From NCBI GenBank assembly GCA_001939145.1, contig LSRX01000486.1:33314-97313 (forward strand): a stretch of DNA of 64,000 bases, given 5' to 3'. Shown here piece after piece: positions 21,301 through 32,800 of this stretch (positions are counted from its first letter, which is position 1; every line of letters starts with the position of its first letter). Position numbers and translations under genes: made by a program. The notes under the pieces are model-generated. The model ran no database searches and was not told the origin of the DNA. It saw only the letters and a list, made by a program, of their open reading frames with translations. This stretch comes from Symbiodinium microadriaticum. Lineage: Eukaryota; Sar; Dinophyceae; Suessiales; Symbiodiniaceae.

Positions 21301-21839
21301 GGGCCAGGTAAGATTTAGTGTTTAGAGTTTAAGGCTTAGAGTTTAACGGCTTCAGGGTTTACGGGTTGTGAGGCTTTAGCAATCTGCATGTCATCACAGT
21401 TCAGGGTAGGCGTGCCCTTGATGTTGGTGTGACGGTTTTGGGGTGTGCGGCTCATTCTTTCTTCTGGACATGTTTGCCAATCAATGCATCCCTGATCCTG
21501 CTGAGCCTAGGTTTAAACCAGCATCCAGTCCCCTAAGCCCTGAAACCTAAACTTGATTCCATACGCCCTTATCTAAGGATTTCTCCGTAAACTACAGCAA
21601 GGACCTTAGTAGCTGAGCAGACACACTTTACACTGTTTGGGGATAAGATTACCCACTATGAAACTGAAAATGTACACATTTGGGGGGTGTACACATTTGG
21701 GGGGCCTTATGAGCTCGGCAACTAAGAGGACTGCTTCCCTAAACCCCAAACCCAAACCCAAAATTCCATGCTTGCTGGGACACAGACAGAGGCCAAACCC
21801 CAGAGGTTTCGGCAGAAGTGGTTGGGGGTTTCCAACCCT

Positions 21840-22240
21840 AAACCCTAAACCCTAAAGGCCCTAAACCCTAAACCCTGAAGGCCCTAAACCCTAAACCCTA
21901 GAGGCCCTAAACCCTAAAGTCCTAAACCCATAAATAAGGAGGGCCCTTGGGGCTTGGGGTGCGGGGCCTGCACCCCTAAATACACTATTCCTAGTGTTGA
22001 TGATCTAAATCCTGCATGACCGCAAGGACCCTGAACTATGGGAATGATGGTATGTTCCTTCTTATGGGAAGTGCACGATTTGTTTTTATCATCAACCCTA
22101 TCGTCACCCTAAACTCTAAACCCTAAATGAACCCTAAACTCTAAACCCTAAACCCTACACTCTAAACCCTAAATAAACCCTAAACCCTAAACTCCAAGCC
22201 CAAATAAATCCTAAACCCTACACTCTAAACCCAAATACAT
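21840..22240 (+). repeat. Duplicated segment, copy 1
   Basis: The stretch from about 21885 to 22240 recurs after the single N at 22865 (22866-23218). It includes a family B element. Confidence 0.9.
21994..22099. mobile_element. MITE-like family B, copy B1
   Basis: AGTGTTGATGATCTAAATCC at the left is mirrored by GATTTGTTTTTATCATCAAC at the right. A second copy (B2) sits at 22975-23080 in the duplicated segment. Confidence 0.7.
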
Positions 22241-22269
22241 CCTAAACCCTAAACTCCGAACCCTAAGCC

Positions 22270-22330
22270 CTAAACCCCTCACGTCGGAGAATGAGGTGGG
22301 AATCGTGTTCCAGCGGCTATGGGCAGCTCG
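22270..22330 (+). CDS. Possible exon, NEVGIVFQRLWAARAP
   Basis: Between CGGAG and the heptamers an open frame NEVGIVFQRLWAARAPE is visible. No family match, no partner exon. Confidence 0.25.
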
Positions 22331-22364
22331 AGCCCCAGAAGTCCCCAGACCCTAAGCGGTTTAG

Positions 22365-22864
22365 GGTTCAGGGTCTAGGGTGTTTTGGGGTTTAGGGTGG
22401 TTTAGGGTGTTTTAGGGTTTAGGGTGTTTTGGGGTTTAGGGTGGTTTAGGGTGTTTTAGGGTTTAGGGTGTTTTGGGGTTTAGGGTGGTTTAGGGTGTTT
22501 TAGGGTTTAGGGTGTTTTGGGGTTTAGGGTGGTTTAGGGTGTTTTAGGGTTTAGGGTGTTTTGGGGTTTAGGGTGGTTTAGGGTGTTTTAGGGTTTAGGG
22601 TGTTTTGGGGTTTAGGGTGGTTTAGGGTGTTTTAGGGTTTAGGGTGTTTTGGGGTTTAGGGTGGTTTAGGGTGTTTTAGGGTTTAGGGTGTTTTGGGGTT
22701 TAGGGTGGTTTAGGGTGTTTTAGGGTTTAGGGTGTTTTGGGGTTTAGGGTGGTTTAGGGTGTTTTAGGGTTTAGGGTGTTTTGGGGTTTAGGGTGGTTTA
22801 GGGTGTTTTAGGGTTTAGGGTGTTTTGGGGTTTAGGGTGGTTTAGGGTGTTTTAGGGTTTAGGG
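22365..22864 (+). repeat. 44-bp tandem repeat array
   Basis: About 11 copies of a unit holding GTGTTTTGGGGTTTAGGG and GTGGTTTAGGGTGTTTTAGG, spaced exactly 44 bp (for example 22381, 22425, 22469). Copies are almost identical. The array stops at the N at 22865. Confidence 0.95.
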
Positions 22865-22865
22865 N

Positions 22866-23218
22866 CTAAACCCTAAACCCTAGAGGCCCTAAACCCTAAA
22901 GTCCTAAACCCATAAATAAGGAGGGCCCTTGGGGCTTGGGGTGCGGGGCCTGCACCCCTAAATACACTATTCCTAGTGTTGATGATCTAAATCCTGCATG
23001 ACCGCAAGGACCCTGAACTATGGGAATGATGGTATGTTCCTTCTTATGGGAAGTGCACGATTTGTTTTTATCATCAACCCTATCGTCACCCTAAACTCTA
23101 AACCCTAAATGAACCCTAAACTCTAAACCCTAAACCCTACACTCTAAACCCTAAATAAACCCTAAACCCTAAACTCCAAGCCCAAATAAATCCTAAACCC
23201 TACACTCTAAACCCAAAT
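22866..23218 (+). repeat. Duplicated segment, copy 2
   Basis: Second copy of 21885-22240, beginning directly after the N. It then diverges at 23219 into a TA/CA microsatellite. Confidence 0.9.
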
Positions 23219-23247
23219 AGTGTGTATACAAATATATATATACATAT

Positions 23248-23279
<32 letters not shown>

Positions 23280-23310
23280 GTCATATATGTATATTTATCT
23301 ATGTATTTAT
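23215..23310. repeat. TA/CA microsatellite
   Basis: ATATAT and CACACA runs. Short frames on both strands are artefacts. Confidence 0.9.
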
Positions 23311-23726
23311 CAATGTTCAAATTTTGCTTCGTATTCTGAAGCATTGCTTTGTTCGTGTGCGTTTCGAGACCGCAAGCGAGTTGAGTGATACCGCCCCGCC
23401 TGTTTACATGTTTCGCCCTGCACATACTCCCTTACAAAGGCCTGATTAGTTATCCTACCACAGCCCTAAACCCTAAACCCCTAAACCCCTAAACCCTAAA
23501 CCCTACAGCCTACTTTGTTGTAGCGCCATCTAGTTTCTTAAGCCCTGGCGTTGAATACTCAATCCCAGACCTGAAGACTCAAGCCCGGAACAAGAGCCAC
23601 TGAGTCATTTAGGGTTTAGGGCTTAGGGTTTAGGTTTAGGGTTTTGGGCTCAGGGTTTAGGGTTTAGGTTTAGGGTTTGGGTTTAGGTTTAGGGCTTAGG
23701 GTTTAGGGGGGGCAAACCCGAAAGCC

Positions 23727-23802
23727 CATATCGCGCCGGAAGGCTTTGATAACGAGTCACCACTCTGGTACTGCTTCAACTGCTGGCAGGCCGGCTGCCC
23801 CC
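23727..23802. CDS. Exon-like block of unresolved strand
   Basis: Plus reading is HIAPEGFDNESPLWYCFNCW; minus reading is QPACQQLKQYQSGDSLSKPS. Both are open with GC-rich third positions. The minus reading has AG before it and GC after it and lies downstream of the SET exons, so it could be their continuation. Confidence 0.4.
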
Positions 23803-24145
23803 TAAACCCAAAGCCCCATACACACCAAACCCCTTAATTCCCGACTTCTTTTCAGGCTGGGGCTTGGGTGGTTTAGCTCAAAGAAGTTGTAGCATCCCCT
23901 CCAGTACCTGGGACCCAACCCTTACCTGCCTTGCCTCTTTGTCTTCGTTGGAGGGTCTTGGAATTGGAAGGTTTTTTTTGGGTATCCTGACTTGATATTC
24001 TGGGTGGGGGTGGGCACTCCAATAATCTTACCGGACACTCGTCAAAAAGGCAAGCCCGGTCAGAAGCTGGAAACACTAAATTTGGGTTCCTGGGCCCTTT
24101 GGTGGTGGCGTCTCCTGCTGGGGAGGCGGTGGGGTCTCCCCCATG

Positions 24146-24270
24146 TGAAGGCTCAAGCGGCGCAGCCTTAGCCTTTTGCCGCCCTTCTCACCCGCTTCTT
24201 TGCTTCGGTGCCACGACCGGTAGCAGATATCGATCACGTAGTTGATGCAAATCTCCTTGCCCTTGGCCAC
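24146..24270 (-). CDS. SET-domain protein, C-terminal part of SET
   Basis: Encodes VAKGKEICINYVIDICYRSW then HRSKEAGEKGGKRLRLRR. The KGKEICINYV stretch is the conserved SET motif (GEEI.I.Y) that forms part of the cofactor and lysine channel in protein lysine methyltransferases. The frame continues into a Pro-rich tail (GETPPPPQQETPPP) that may be intron. The 3' boundary is not fixed. Confidence 0.75.
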
Positions 24271-24337
24271 CCTAAACCCTAAACCCTAAACCCTAAAACC
24301 CTAAACCCTAAAACCCTAAACCCTAAACCCTAAACCC
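24271..24337 (-). repeat. Telomere-repeat-only segment between SET exons
   Basis: About 67 bp composed solely of CCCTAAA units (some with an extra A) separates the two SET exons. The flanking frames match in phase if this segment is removed. The exact junction is ambiguous because the units repeat. Confidence 0.75.
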
Positions 24338-24414
24338 TGTGGAGCACACATGTGTTGTCCGAGCATCCGTGCTCGACTCGGAACCTGAGCTCGGCATTCG
24401 CCGCTGGCGAGATG
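24338..24414 (-). CDS. SET-domain protein, NHS-type motif exon
   Basis: Encodes SISPAANAELRFRVEHGCSD then NTCVLH. This corresponds to the SET motif NHSC.PNA that binds S-adenosylmethionine; the Cys and the Asn after Pro are changed here (ISPAANA), so either the junction lies inside the motif (after CCAG) or it has diverged. SET enzymes methylate lysines of histones or other proteins. Exons encoding the N-terminal half were not identified. Confidence 0.75.
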
Positions 24415-24426
24415 CTGTGGGAACCA

Positions 24427-24623
24427 GTGAGGTGGCTGGTGATCACATCCCTGGCTGGGTTCGTCATTGCTCGTGCCGAAGATGGTGACAAGACAGTGAA
24501 GTGGCTGGTGATCGCATCTCTGGCTGGGTTCGTCAATGGTTCGTCAATGAATCGTTGACGAGCCCAGCCAGGGATGTGATCACCAGCGACTTCATTGTCT
24601 TGTCGCCATCTTCGGCACGAACG
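24427..24623. repeat. Long imperfect hairpin with partial tandem copy
   Basis: 24467-24540 (TCGTGCCGAAGATGGTGACA onward) is the reverse complement of 24548-24623 with roughly 10% mismatches and a very short loop. A third partial copy (GTGGCTGGTGATCACATCCC) lies at 24431-24466. It abuts the upstream side of the SET exon. Confidence 0.9.
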
Positions 24624-24789
24624 TTTTAGGGTTTAGGGCTTTAGGTTTTTTTAAGGGCGGCCCTGCGCGCTCTGTGCGTGCGCGCTTTGGCGCCAAGTTT
24701 TGGGGTTTAGGGTTTAGGGTTCAGGTAGCAGGGCCATAATTAGACGGATTGCCGTACTATTCCGCCTTTGAACCCTTTTAAGGTCCTTG

Positions 24790-25130
24790 GCTTGTCCACG
24801 TCACTGAGATTTGACTTGCCATATCCAGGCCCAGCATTTCCTCCTCAAGACCCTTTCTGCTAGCAAGGTCCGGCACCCTCTTCTTGGAGCTTGTCCCACC
24901 AGACACTCCTGTGAAGGCGCTGTGGCCCAGTGGAAACAACAATCAGGCTTGATTTGTGCAAACTTCGCTCGGCTTACCACGGCCTCCATAAGCACCACAA
25001 GCTCGTGGGAGTAAAAAAACCCAAGTGTCGAGCAACCCTAGCTCACTGCATCGTCACAAATCTCGTTGCACCCTTCGGTGGAGTGACATCTTCCTCAGTG
25101 CGTCGAGCGAACAAGCAGTTGTAGTTTAAT
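24790..25130 (-). CDS. Possible exons upstream of SET exons
   Basis: Heptamer-free block with open frames on both strands, including minus TGVSGGTSSKKRVPDLASRK. It could hold earlier exons of the SET gene, but no SET motif is seen. Confidence 0.25.
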
Positions 25131-25139
25131 TTGCTTCAG

Positions 25140-26060
25140 AATGGGTTTAGGGCTCAGGGGGTTTAGGGCTTAGGGTTCTAGAGTTTGTTCGTAAGTCGTC
25201 TAAAAGTCGAACCCTGGTTTCCCCCGTCACTAACTTGTAAGTGTACCAACAGAGAAGCATCAGGGTTTAGGGTTTTAGGGTTTAGGTTTAGGGTTTAGTA
25301 ATTTAGGGTTTTAGGGTTTAGGGCTTTAGGGTTTAGGGATTTGGTGTTTAGTGTTTAGGGTTTAGGGTTTTAGGGTTTACGTTGAGGGTTTTAGGGTTTA
25401 GGGTTTTCGGGTGTTTTAAGGTTTAGGGTTTCGGGGTTCGAATTACTTACACAATCTTTTGAGTCTTTGCCCGGCGACTAAGACTTGGTCAGCGCTTCTT
25501 TGTCTCTGAAAATGGTTACTTGGCGCACTGCGTCCCGTGTGGCCGGGCAGTTCTTTCAGATCCTCAAACGTCCCCAACGCAGGTTTATGAATCTTATGGG
25601 TTTAGGGTTTAGGGTATGACTCTTATGAGCCAGTGAGAGACGAAAAAGGTGCTTTGTGGACCGCAGTTGATGCGCTCCAACCCCCCCCTGAAGGCTTTAA
25701 GGAACTTCACAGACTCAGCGCTCGGATCCTCCAAGCACAATGATAAAACAGTATCTCGGTTTAGGGTTTAGGGTTTAGGGTTTTCTCGGTTTAGGGATTT
25801 CTCGGTTTAGGGTTTAGGGTTTTCTCGGTTTAGGGTTTAGGGTTTAGGGTTTACTAATTGTCAGGGCCCCTGCATTACTGGCTTTGCTGTGCCAGGCCTG
25901 GTTTCAAGAGCAAGGGCCGAGAACTGCCAGCAGCCGAATCGGAGCCAGCGCGCAAAGTATGGGTTTGGGGAGGTTGGGGTTTAGGGCTAGCGGTTTTGGG
26001 GTTCAGAGTTCAGGGTTTCGGGTGGAGAGTGTAGGTTTGGGTTTAGGGCTTTAGCGCCTT
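25140..26060. repeat. TTTAGGG-rich spacer with short unique blocks
   Basis: Heptamers (25140-25440, 25740-25860) alternate with unique blocks at 25450-25600, 25640-25745 and 25860-25960. The last could encode minus WLRFGCWQFSALALETR. Nothing firm. Confidence 0.4.
25663..25735 (-). CDS. Possible exon, AESVKFLKAFRGGLERI
   Basis: Minus frame PSAESVKFLKAFRGGLERIN is open with no repeats nearby. No family recognised. It may belong to the SET gene or to a further one. Confidence 0.3.
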
Positions 26061-26129
26061 TTTGGTGGCTGTGAGTTCAGGGGTCCCGGGTTTTTTCTTT
26101 TAAAAGGTTTGGCCAAAGTGGGGTTTGTA

Positions 26130-26590
26130 GAAGGTTTGGCTAGGCCCTTGGTTCGCTGGTCCGCTGGTCCTCTGGTCCCTGGTTTTCTGGTCCTTTGGTC
26201 CTTTGGTCCTCTGGTCTTTGGTTCTTTGGTTCTTGTGCCCCTTGCTCGTCTGTTTTCCGGTTCTCCGGTCCACTGGTGCCCTGGTCCTTTGGTCCCGTGG
26301 TCCTCTGGTCCGCCGGTCCTCGGGTCCTCCGGTCCCTGGGTTCTTGTGGTCCTTGCTCGTTGGTTTTCCTTGGTTCTCTGGTTGACTCGTTGCTTGGTTG
26401 TTTGATTCCTTGGTCCGTTGGGTCCTTACTCCTCTGATTCCTTGCCTCTCTGCTTGCTCGGTTCTCTGGTCCCTTGGTCCCGTGGTGTCCAGTGCTTGGT
26501 TCTCGACTTGCTTCGTTGTTTTTGGTTCCTTGATCCTGTGGTTTTCCCGGGTTGCCGTCAAGTCTAGCCCGGTGACTGTGGTGTCCTCAA
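26130..26590 (+). repeat. TGGTCC-type minisatellite
   Basis: Degenerate units of 8-9 bp (CTGGTCCTT, TTGGTCCGC and so on) fill 460 bp. Reading frames through it (Leu/Val/Trp/Gly on plus, Arg/Pro/Gln/Thr on minus) reflect the unit only. Confidence 0.9.
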
Positions 26591-26596
26591 CCATCC

Positions 26597-27207
26597 NNNN
26601 NNNNNNNNNNNNNNNNNNNNNNNNNNNNNNNNNNNNNNNNNNNNNNNNNNNNNNNNNNNNNNNNNNNNNNNNNNNNNNNNNNNNNNNNNNNNNNNNNNNN
26701 NNNNNNNNNNNNNNNNNNNNNNNNNNNNNNNNNNNNNNNNNNNNNNNNNNNNNNNNNNNNNNNNNNNNNNNNNNNNNNNNNNNNNNNNNNNNNNNNNNNN
26801 NNNNNNNNNNNNNNNNNNNNNNNNNNNNNNNNNNNNNNNNNNNNNNNNNNNNNNNNNNNNNNNNNNNNNNNNNNNNNNNNNNNNNNNNNNNNNNNNNNNN
26901 NNNNNNNNNNNNNNNNNNNNNNNNNNNNNNNNNNNNNNNNNNNNNNNNNNNNNNNNNNNNNNNNNNNNNNNNNNNNNNNNNNNNNNNNNNNNNNNNNNNN
27001 NNNNNNNNNNNNNNNNNNNNNNNNNNNNNNNNNNNNNNNNNNNNNNNNNNNNNNNNNNNNNNNNNNNNNNNNNNNNNNNNNNNNNNNNNNNNNNNNNNNN
27101 NNNNNNNNNNNNNNNNNNNNNNNNNNNNNNNNNNNNNNNNNNNNNNNNNNNNNNNNNNNNNNNNNNNNNNNNNNNNNNNNNNNNNNNNNNNNNNNNNNNN
27201 NNNNNNN
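26597..27207. other. Assembly gap, 611 N
   Basis: Run of N directly after the minisatellite. The repeat probably caused the gap. Confidence 1.
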
Positions 27208-28480
27208 CCCCCCCCAATCGAACCCTAGAAGCCCTACATTCCTTAAGGGCTTTGGAGTCACCCTAAACCCTAAACCCTAAACCTTCAAACCCCAAACCTT
27301 AAACCCCAAACCTTTAAACCTTAAACCCTAATCCTAAACCTTAAACCCCAAACCAATGGTCTGGGCCGTGCAAGTCTCGGCGTTTGAGCCAAGTGGCTGA
27401 AATCTTTGTCACGGCGTTGTCGCGCGGAAGGACGCCACTCTTGTGAAAGGCCTCTTAGGGTTTCGGGTTTAGGGTTTAGAATCCTGGTAGGATTTAGAGT
27501 GTAGAGATTAGGGTTTAGGGTTTATAGGGCTTTAAATTTAGGGTTTAGGGTTTAGCGTTAAGAGGTTAGGGTTTAAGGTTTAGAATTTAGGGTTTAGGGT
27601 TTGAGGATACCAGAATGCAGAATTTGGGTGTAGGGCTTCGTGTAGGAACCTGAGTATGAAGAAACTCTAGTCCAAGAACCCTAAGCAAATATTACGATCC
27701 ACATAGAGAGCCCTAATAAACAAAATGCCCAAGGTTTCTTAATCATGCTCCTGTACTTGGGTTTGTGTGGCCTTTCTGTTTGGGATGTGAAGTTTGCCTT
27801 GTAGGTATCAGGTAGCGGTCTAAAGCCCGAAGAAGCCGCCAAGAAGATCCGTTGGGGGTGGGAATCCAAGCACCACAGAGAGCCTGGGCTCAGGGGTTTA
27901 GGGTTTAGGGGTTTAGGGGTTTAGGGGTTTAGGGGTTTAGGGGTTTAGGGTTTAGGGTATAGGGTTTAGGGGTTTAGGCCTTAGGGTTTGGGGAGCTGCT
28001 GCTGAAGGTTCAGAGTGGGTGTTCAAGCACTTGCTTTAGGGGCCTGTACTGGGTTTTGCACAAAGAATGCCACGGTCGAACGACATGCAGACTCAACGGC
28101 AACAGTACGGTTACTCTTTATCCAGACTTCTGGATTATGAAGCTGAAGATCTTCAGGCGAAAGTCAGCCAGAAGGCTTCCCCGTCCCCATTGGAAGGTCT
28201 TAGTTGCTGAGTTCAGAAAGTGTACACTTTCAGTTTCATAAGGAGCCATCTTTTCCCAAAAAAGTTTTAAAAGCGTACTCATTCGGCTACTAGGAGCCGG
28301 GGTACGGGCTCGAGAGGAAGCGCTGAAGCCTTCAAAACCGAATGCAAAACAGCTATGCTTGACCTCCAAAGTTAAGCCGACCGAAGAACCAATATACCGG
28401 CTGACCCTAAACCCCCAAACCTGGGGTTTTGGGTGTAGAGTTTAGTTGCGAGGTTTATGAGGGGTTTGGGAGTTTGGATC
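27208..28480. other. Spacer without supported gene
   Basis: Heptamers at 27260-27350, 27460-27610 and 27890-28000, with a unique block at 28030-28400. In it, 28199-28300 (TTAGTTGCTGAGTTCAGAAA to GTACTCATTCGGCTACTA) is related to 44662-44765. Confidence 0.6.
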
Positions 28481-28489
28481 ACCCGAACT

Positions 28490-31400
28490 CGAATATTATA
28501 GAGGCCTGAATTATAGTAATACTATTGTTTGGGGTTCCTGATTGTAGTTTTTCTATTCAATTTATATCCTCGAAACCTTATCGACATTATTTCTAGTGCC
28601 CTAGACCGAAGGACAAGAAATTTATATTGAATTAGGGACTAGGCAAGCTTTTGCCCATTAAGTATAGTTTCGTGCATCCCACGGCGACAATTCTGAGTAT
28701 TGAGGAGTATTACTGAGGGGATTCTTCGCATTTCTGGCGCTTTATTGACACCATATCACTTCTCAATATTAAATTATGACATTGGGGGATTTGCCGTGCC
28801 GAAATATGCTAAGATAGTGAACCGAATTTCTAAATGAATTTGTAGCCTATTTTCGGAAAAATCCGTCTTTTTTTTTTTTCTATATTGGGATTCTCATAAG
28901 AAGGTCTAGAATTAGTATATATGAATAGATAGATAGATAATTAGATAGATAGAGATTTAAATGAATAAATAAATAGATAATTATATATATCTATATATCT
29001 CTATCTTTATATTTATTTAATCTGTGATTTTATTCTAATTTCTGTCTGAATTTTCCTTATTTGTGATTTATTTATTTCTGATATCTTGGATATGTATCTC
29101 TATATATTTCTATTTATTTATTTCATTTATTTCTTAAATTCTTTTTATATTTCTATTTTGATTTATTTGTTATAATATGAAATCTTTCGATAATCGAAGT
29201 AAAATATTAATAAGAATATTAGATAATTTTTTGAAAATTTATTCGATTATTTTGAAAATGATTAAATTTTATGATATATAATTCTATATCTTTCTGGGTT
29301 GATATTGATTTTCTGTTTTAAGGCAATAGATACGATCCGTTTTAGCCTAGGCACCTAGCAGCCTATCCAAGAAGCCGCAAGCCTTTAGACCCCTCTAAAT
29401 ATCTAGTTGTAGCCGAGCAGTCCAGCCCTGACCCCGCCCCAGCCCAGGCTGAATTCAGGCCAGCCGAACCCCTCCATCCGACCCAATCCACCAATTCGCC
29501 CAAATTTATTGGCATCGAAGCCGCCACCCCCAGTCCACGCCCAGATTTAAAATATGATTCAAAAAAAAATTTCAATCAAAATTTTGATACTCGAACCCTT
29601 AATAATTTCTATAAACCTTCTAAATCCGACCACGCGGGACCCCAAATCTATTCATATAATATTTTAATATTAAGATTCATCTTGGGATTAAACTCGTTTC
29701 TGAAGAATTCTATATAGACGGCAATTTTCATTTGATTGAAGTGAAATTAATATGAGCAATAGATAATGTGCCAAAAATGGATAATTTATATTTCTTCTTT
29801 AATTGATGATTTCATTATATAGTTTTCATCTGTATATCTACGATATAGCAATTAATTGGATTGAATTCATATATCTGAATCTTTTCATATAGAAATTTCT
29901 TCAAATGAGGCCTATTTACCGATAGATAGAAATACCTGAATATTCATTCTAATATCTATGAATCAATATAAATTATTTTCATCCAGAATATTTTTTAATA
30001 TGAGATCTTATGATATAGAATGATTGCTATAAAATTGAAAATTCAATATAAATATATTGCCTCATTGTTGGAAATAATGATTCTATTTTTTTGTATATAT
30101 CGATAGAAGAAAAATTGATGATTTATAATTATGGAGATATTGATATTATTCATATTATATATATATATTTGGAAATTATATGAATTATTTTTTAATATAT
30201 TTTCAATATTTCATGAGCTTAAATGCTTAAAATCCTAAATCGTGATTATTTCTAATCAAATTTTAAAGTAAAGAAATATTCTTGATATAAGAATAGAAGA
30301 ATATAATAATGAAAAGATGATTAATTTATCGGAAATAAGATGAAAATATGGATAAATTTGGGAAATACATAGTATTTCTATATATCAATATTTTTAGATT
30401 TAATATATCATCTTATTCAATAGAATCAAGATCTCAAATAAAATATTTCTATGATAAAAATTTGTCTATTTTTAATCTAAATAAGATCTTAAATAAAAAA
30501 ATAAAAAACCATCTTAATTTGAAGAAGATTTCAATCAAACTATTTCTAATATTAAGATTATATAATAATCTATCATAAACTAATCATATTCTTATATGAA
30601 ATATTATCGAAATTAAAATTACAATATATCCAAGCAGAATATAATCATGATTCCAAATATAATATATCAAATATTAATATGATATTCTGGTCATATTCAA
30701 TCCATACAAGAATCTCGTTTTTTTCGAAATTCATTCTAAATTCTATTAATATCAAGATCGATAGCATTAGGAGAAAATAATGAAAAATATAAATGAAAAT
30801 TCATATTTAAAATATAGAGATTAATATAGAATGTTTTTTCATTCTCTATTTTCTAGATAAAATTAAAATAGCCATAAATAAAATGAATCCAAGACATATC
30901 AATTATCTAGATAATATCTAGATTGAGCAAGATGCAATCATAAAAAAATACTAAAATCTGAGATCCAAAAAGACGGATATATATATATATATGGCCAGGC
31001 GCTCCGCGGGTGCCGCCCCGCTCCCCCCTCCTATAATCCAGGGTCCAGGATACCGTCGTCGGGATTATATTCTATAATTATGAGATTTTCGGATTTAAGA
31101 TTTAATGAAAATTTTTTTAATTTAGAATCTGGGACTTACAATTAAGAATTATAAGGCTTAGAAATAATAAGAGCTTCAAGAAAGATTAACAAATAAATTG
31201 AGAAAATAAATTATAATCTATTTCTAATTCAGAATTTATAATTTATCCGAAATTTAAATATAAAATATAATTATTAAAAATAAACAAATATATATTTCGT
31301 ATCTTAAATAATATATTTTTTTCATAAAACCTAAGCCCTTATCGTGACCTCTGGCCGTCCTAAATAACGTCCCGTCAAACCATTTTCTACAACTTCCCCA

Positions 31401-32715
31401 CCCATCTATCAGATCATATAAAAATCATATAATATCAAATTATAACGAATATATCTAATAAAAAAAATTCTAAATTCGAAATTATCAATTAGATCATTAT
31501 ATCTTATCATTAATATAGAATCTAATTTTGATAAAGAAATAGAGCCAATAATATCAATTAAATAATCAAGATCTCCCTTATATAATCATTATATCTTAAA
31601 TTCAATAGAAATCAATAGCACAATATCAAAATAGATTAGAATCAATAAAACTCTCGATCTTCCAGATATCTATCTTCCGAATTTTCAATAGAATTATAAA
31701 TAAATAGAAATCAGGCCTAAAGAATATACTCCTAATATTTCCATAGATTTCAGAAATATCTAATTTTCGAATTAGAAATTAATTTTTTTTATTTCTTTTC
31801 AATATTTCTTCATATATCAAAGAATATAAAAAATAAATCATATAAGAATTCTAAATAATCATTCTTAGATTCATCATCAAGATAAGATTCTCCTTATTCC
31901 ATAATAAATGAATTTCAGATAGCCATATATTCTTATAGAAAATATCTCCTTCCAGAATATATTTTTTCATATCAAATACAAGCAATATCTTGAAATTCAT
32001 ATCAATTTGCGAAACCAAAAAATAGAAAAAGAATAAGAAATATTCTATCGATAAAATTCTTCTCGACGATCTATAATAGATAGATTTTACGAAATTCAAA
32101 TTAGAATATATATCTATATATAATCATATAAGTAAAAATTTCTTTCTTCCGAAGCTTAGGATCCTAAATATTTTTCTCTCATTTATTTTCATTAATTTTC
32201 GTATTTTTCATTCTCCTAAATTTTCTCTTTCCATAGCTTTATAATTCTAATTCTTTTCGAAAATATAGTATTATATTATTCATATTTATATTTATTATTA
32301 TTATTTATCCATTTTCATATATTCTTATCCTTCTTAATTTCAAAATCAGTAGAATTTTAATCTCATGCTTTTTTTTTAGATTTAGAATAATTTTAAAATT
32401 AGAATAGTTTTACTATAATATATATAATATTCGACATTAAAAATTATTAGATCATGGTTCCTTTTATAGAAATCAAATATTCTAGAAATCTTAATTTTCC
32501 AATTTTCGTTTAAATTTTCGAGAAAATGATCAAATTTATGATTCAATAGAATTATTGATAGCAGATAAAATTATACCGAAAATAAATAAATATATAAATA
32601 CATAAATAAACATATATATTTATTTCTATATTTATATCGTAATTATTTAAAATCAAAATCAAATTTATAAATTGTTCTATAATGTTTTTCTTGGTCATTT
32701 TAAGTTTTTTCGAAG
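28490..32715. other. AT-rich island of foreign character
   Basis: About 4.2 kb almost without heptamers and very AT-rich, rich in GAAT/ATTC words. Two small GC-richer islets are at 29340-29560 and 30990-31070. The longest frames (76 codons at 30348, 82 codons minus at 32099) are Ile/Lys/Asn/Phe-rich and match nothing I know. Organelle-derived DNA, an old transposon or a mis-joined contaminant are all possible. Confidence 0.75.
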
Positions 32716-32800
32716 CCGATGCCGTAGATCCAGGACCCTCGTAGACCTCTCTGTCAACAGAAAGCCAGTTGGAGCCAAAGCAACAGCCAGAGTAGGGTTT
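32716..32800 (-). CDS. RCC1-like gene B, possible exon at island edge
   Basis: Minus frame AVALAPTGFLLTERSTRVLD resembles the strand that opens an RCC1 blade (AVAL..DG.LVT) but lacks the DG. It lies downstream of the exon at 33051 and at the border of the AT-rich island, so it may be decayed. Confidence 0.35.

Noticed and set aside
22365-22864. CRISPR-like array
   Set aside because: Units are contiguous tandem copies with no unique spacers, and the context is eukaryotic.
26398-27261. Open frames of 217-276 codons on both strands
   Set aside because: They run through 611 unknown bases and a TGGTCC minisatellite; only the ends are real sequence.
28490-32715. tRNA or rRNA genes in the AT-rich island
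   Set aside because: I looked for cloverleaf arms and conserved rRNA blocks and saw none that I can support.
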